Source: Pseudomarimonas salicorniae (GTDB lineage: Bacteria > Pseudomonadota > Gammaproteobacteria > Xanthomonadales > Xanthomonadaceae). From it: 64,000 nucleotides of DNA. The translations under genes and the position numbers were made by a program. Below, one piece after another: positions 63,773 through 64,000 of the stretch (position 1 is the first letter of the stretch; the number at the start of each line of letters is the position of its first letter). The notes beneath the pieces are model-generated. The model saw nothing but the letters and a program-made list of their open reading frames with translations. It had not been told where the DNA came from and made no database searches. The stretch is from the NCBI RefSeq assembly GCF_023156535.1, contig NZ_JALNMH010000012.1:1-64000 (forward strand). The letters are read 5' to 3'.

Positions 63773-64000
63773 TCACGCCCGCGCCCCGCCTACGGTCAGC
63801 GCGTCGATCTTCAGGGTCGGCTGGCCGACGCCGACCGGCACGCTCTGGCCGTCCTTGCCGCAGATGCCGACGCCGGCATCCAGCTGCAGGTCATTGCCGA
63901 CCATGGACACCCGGTTCATCACCTCGGGACCGTTGCCGATCAGGGTGGCGCCCTTGACCGGGGCGGTGATCCTGCCGTCCTCGATCAGGTAGGCCTCGGT
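63773..64000 (-). CDS. tldD: Metalloprotease TldD (C-terminal part)
   Basis: The last 75 codons of a minus-strand gene running off the right edge. The visible sequence includes [41 protein letters not shown] and [20 protein letters not shown], the TldD C-terminal signature, and ends TVGGARA. Together with PmbA it would form the TldD-TldE complex. The zinc-binding HExxxH motif lies beyond the window. Confidence 0.93.
   Translation of the reverse strand, partial: TEAYLIEDGRITAPVKGATLIGNGPEVMNRVSMVGNDLQLDAGVGICGKDGQSVPVGVGQPTLKIDALTVGGARA

Overview
The window is a high-GC bacterial chromosome segment, densely packed with core genes on both strands. It looks like a gammaproteobacterium of the Xanthomonadales/Lysobacterales group. 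The grounds are the rpoE-rseA-mucB-rseC-mucD-lepA-lepB-DUF4845-rnc-era-recO run in canonical gammaproteobacterial order, both aconitases AcnA and AcnB, RseC, SrkA, PmbA/TldD with YjgA, and many GTAGGAGC/GTGGGAGC REP-like hairpins of the kind common in Pseudomonas and xanthomonads. Genus and species cannot be fixed from sequence reading alone. No rRNA, prophage, integrase, transposase or CRISPR array was seen; one tRNA is present.

Layout. 0.2-4.3 kb: a YdbH/YdbL-like envelope pair, an orphan receiver-Hpt protein, and recO. 4.3-13.3 kb (minus strand): the sigma-E envelope stress operon running into translation, secretion and RNA-processing genes. 13.4-18.6 kb: a FadJ/FadB-like beta-oxidation protein, proB-proA, glutathione peroxidase. 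18.8-24.4 kb: PHB depolymerase, a methyltransferase, SrkA kinase, a periplasmic cyclophilin, a coiled-coil membrane protein, and a Maf pyrophosphatase. 24.4-30.2 kb: a GT39 glycosyltransferase divergent from a MoxR-DUF58-TgpA operon. 30.7-36.6 kb (minus): a TIGR04325-type methyltransferase, DUF3429 protein, a Bcp peroxiredoxin with a histone-H1-like tail, RlmB, RNase R. Then tRNA-Leu(CAG) with a clear promoter and terminator. 37.9-44.2 kb: a cyclase-family hydrolase, a 183-bp repeat array, an ECF sigma with a DUF6768-like partner, an XRE/DUF2975 pair divergent from an ABC-2 transporter, and a RIO kinase. 44.8-51.1 kb: acnB and acnA with a VapBC-like toxin-antitoxin pair between them. 51.5-54.8 kb: an ECF sigma and FecR-like protein divergent from a secreted thioredoxin-like/intradiol-dioxygenase-like protein. 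55.3-64 kb: two small envelope proteins, FadD, ThpR, an AIM24 protein, DUF533, DgkA, DUF4870, PmbA, YjgA and the 3' end of tldD.

How it works together. The largest coherent unit is the sigma-E regulon core: sigma factor, anti-sigma, periplasmic sensor, RseC and the MucD protease, cotranscribed through 4-11 base overlaps. Two further ECF sigma factors, each with an adjacent membrane partner, give three extracytoplasmic sigma systems in 40 kb. FadD, the FadJ-like protein, the aconitases and PhaZ cover fatty-acid, TCA and carbon-reserve metabolism.

The most distinctive feature is the intergenic repeat load. At least four families (R1, R2/R2b, R3, and a GATTCG element) recur in fixed combinations. 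These include a composite of about 306 bp present in opposite orientations at 20.7 and 37.3 kb, and a head-to-tail array at 38.9-39.6 kb. I saw no gene in the window that would mobilise them. The best candidates for something little described are this modular repeat system, the ECF/FecR/intradiol-like cluster, and the histone-tailed peroxiredoxin.
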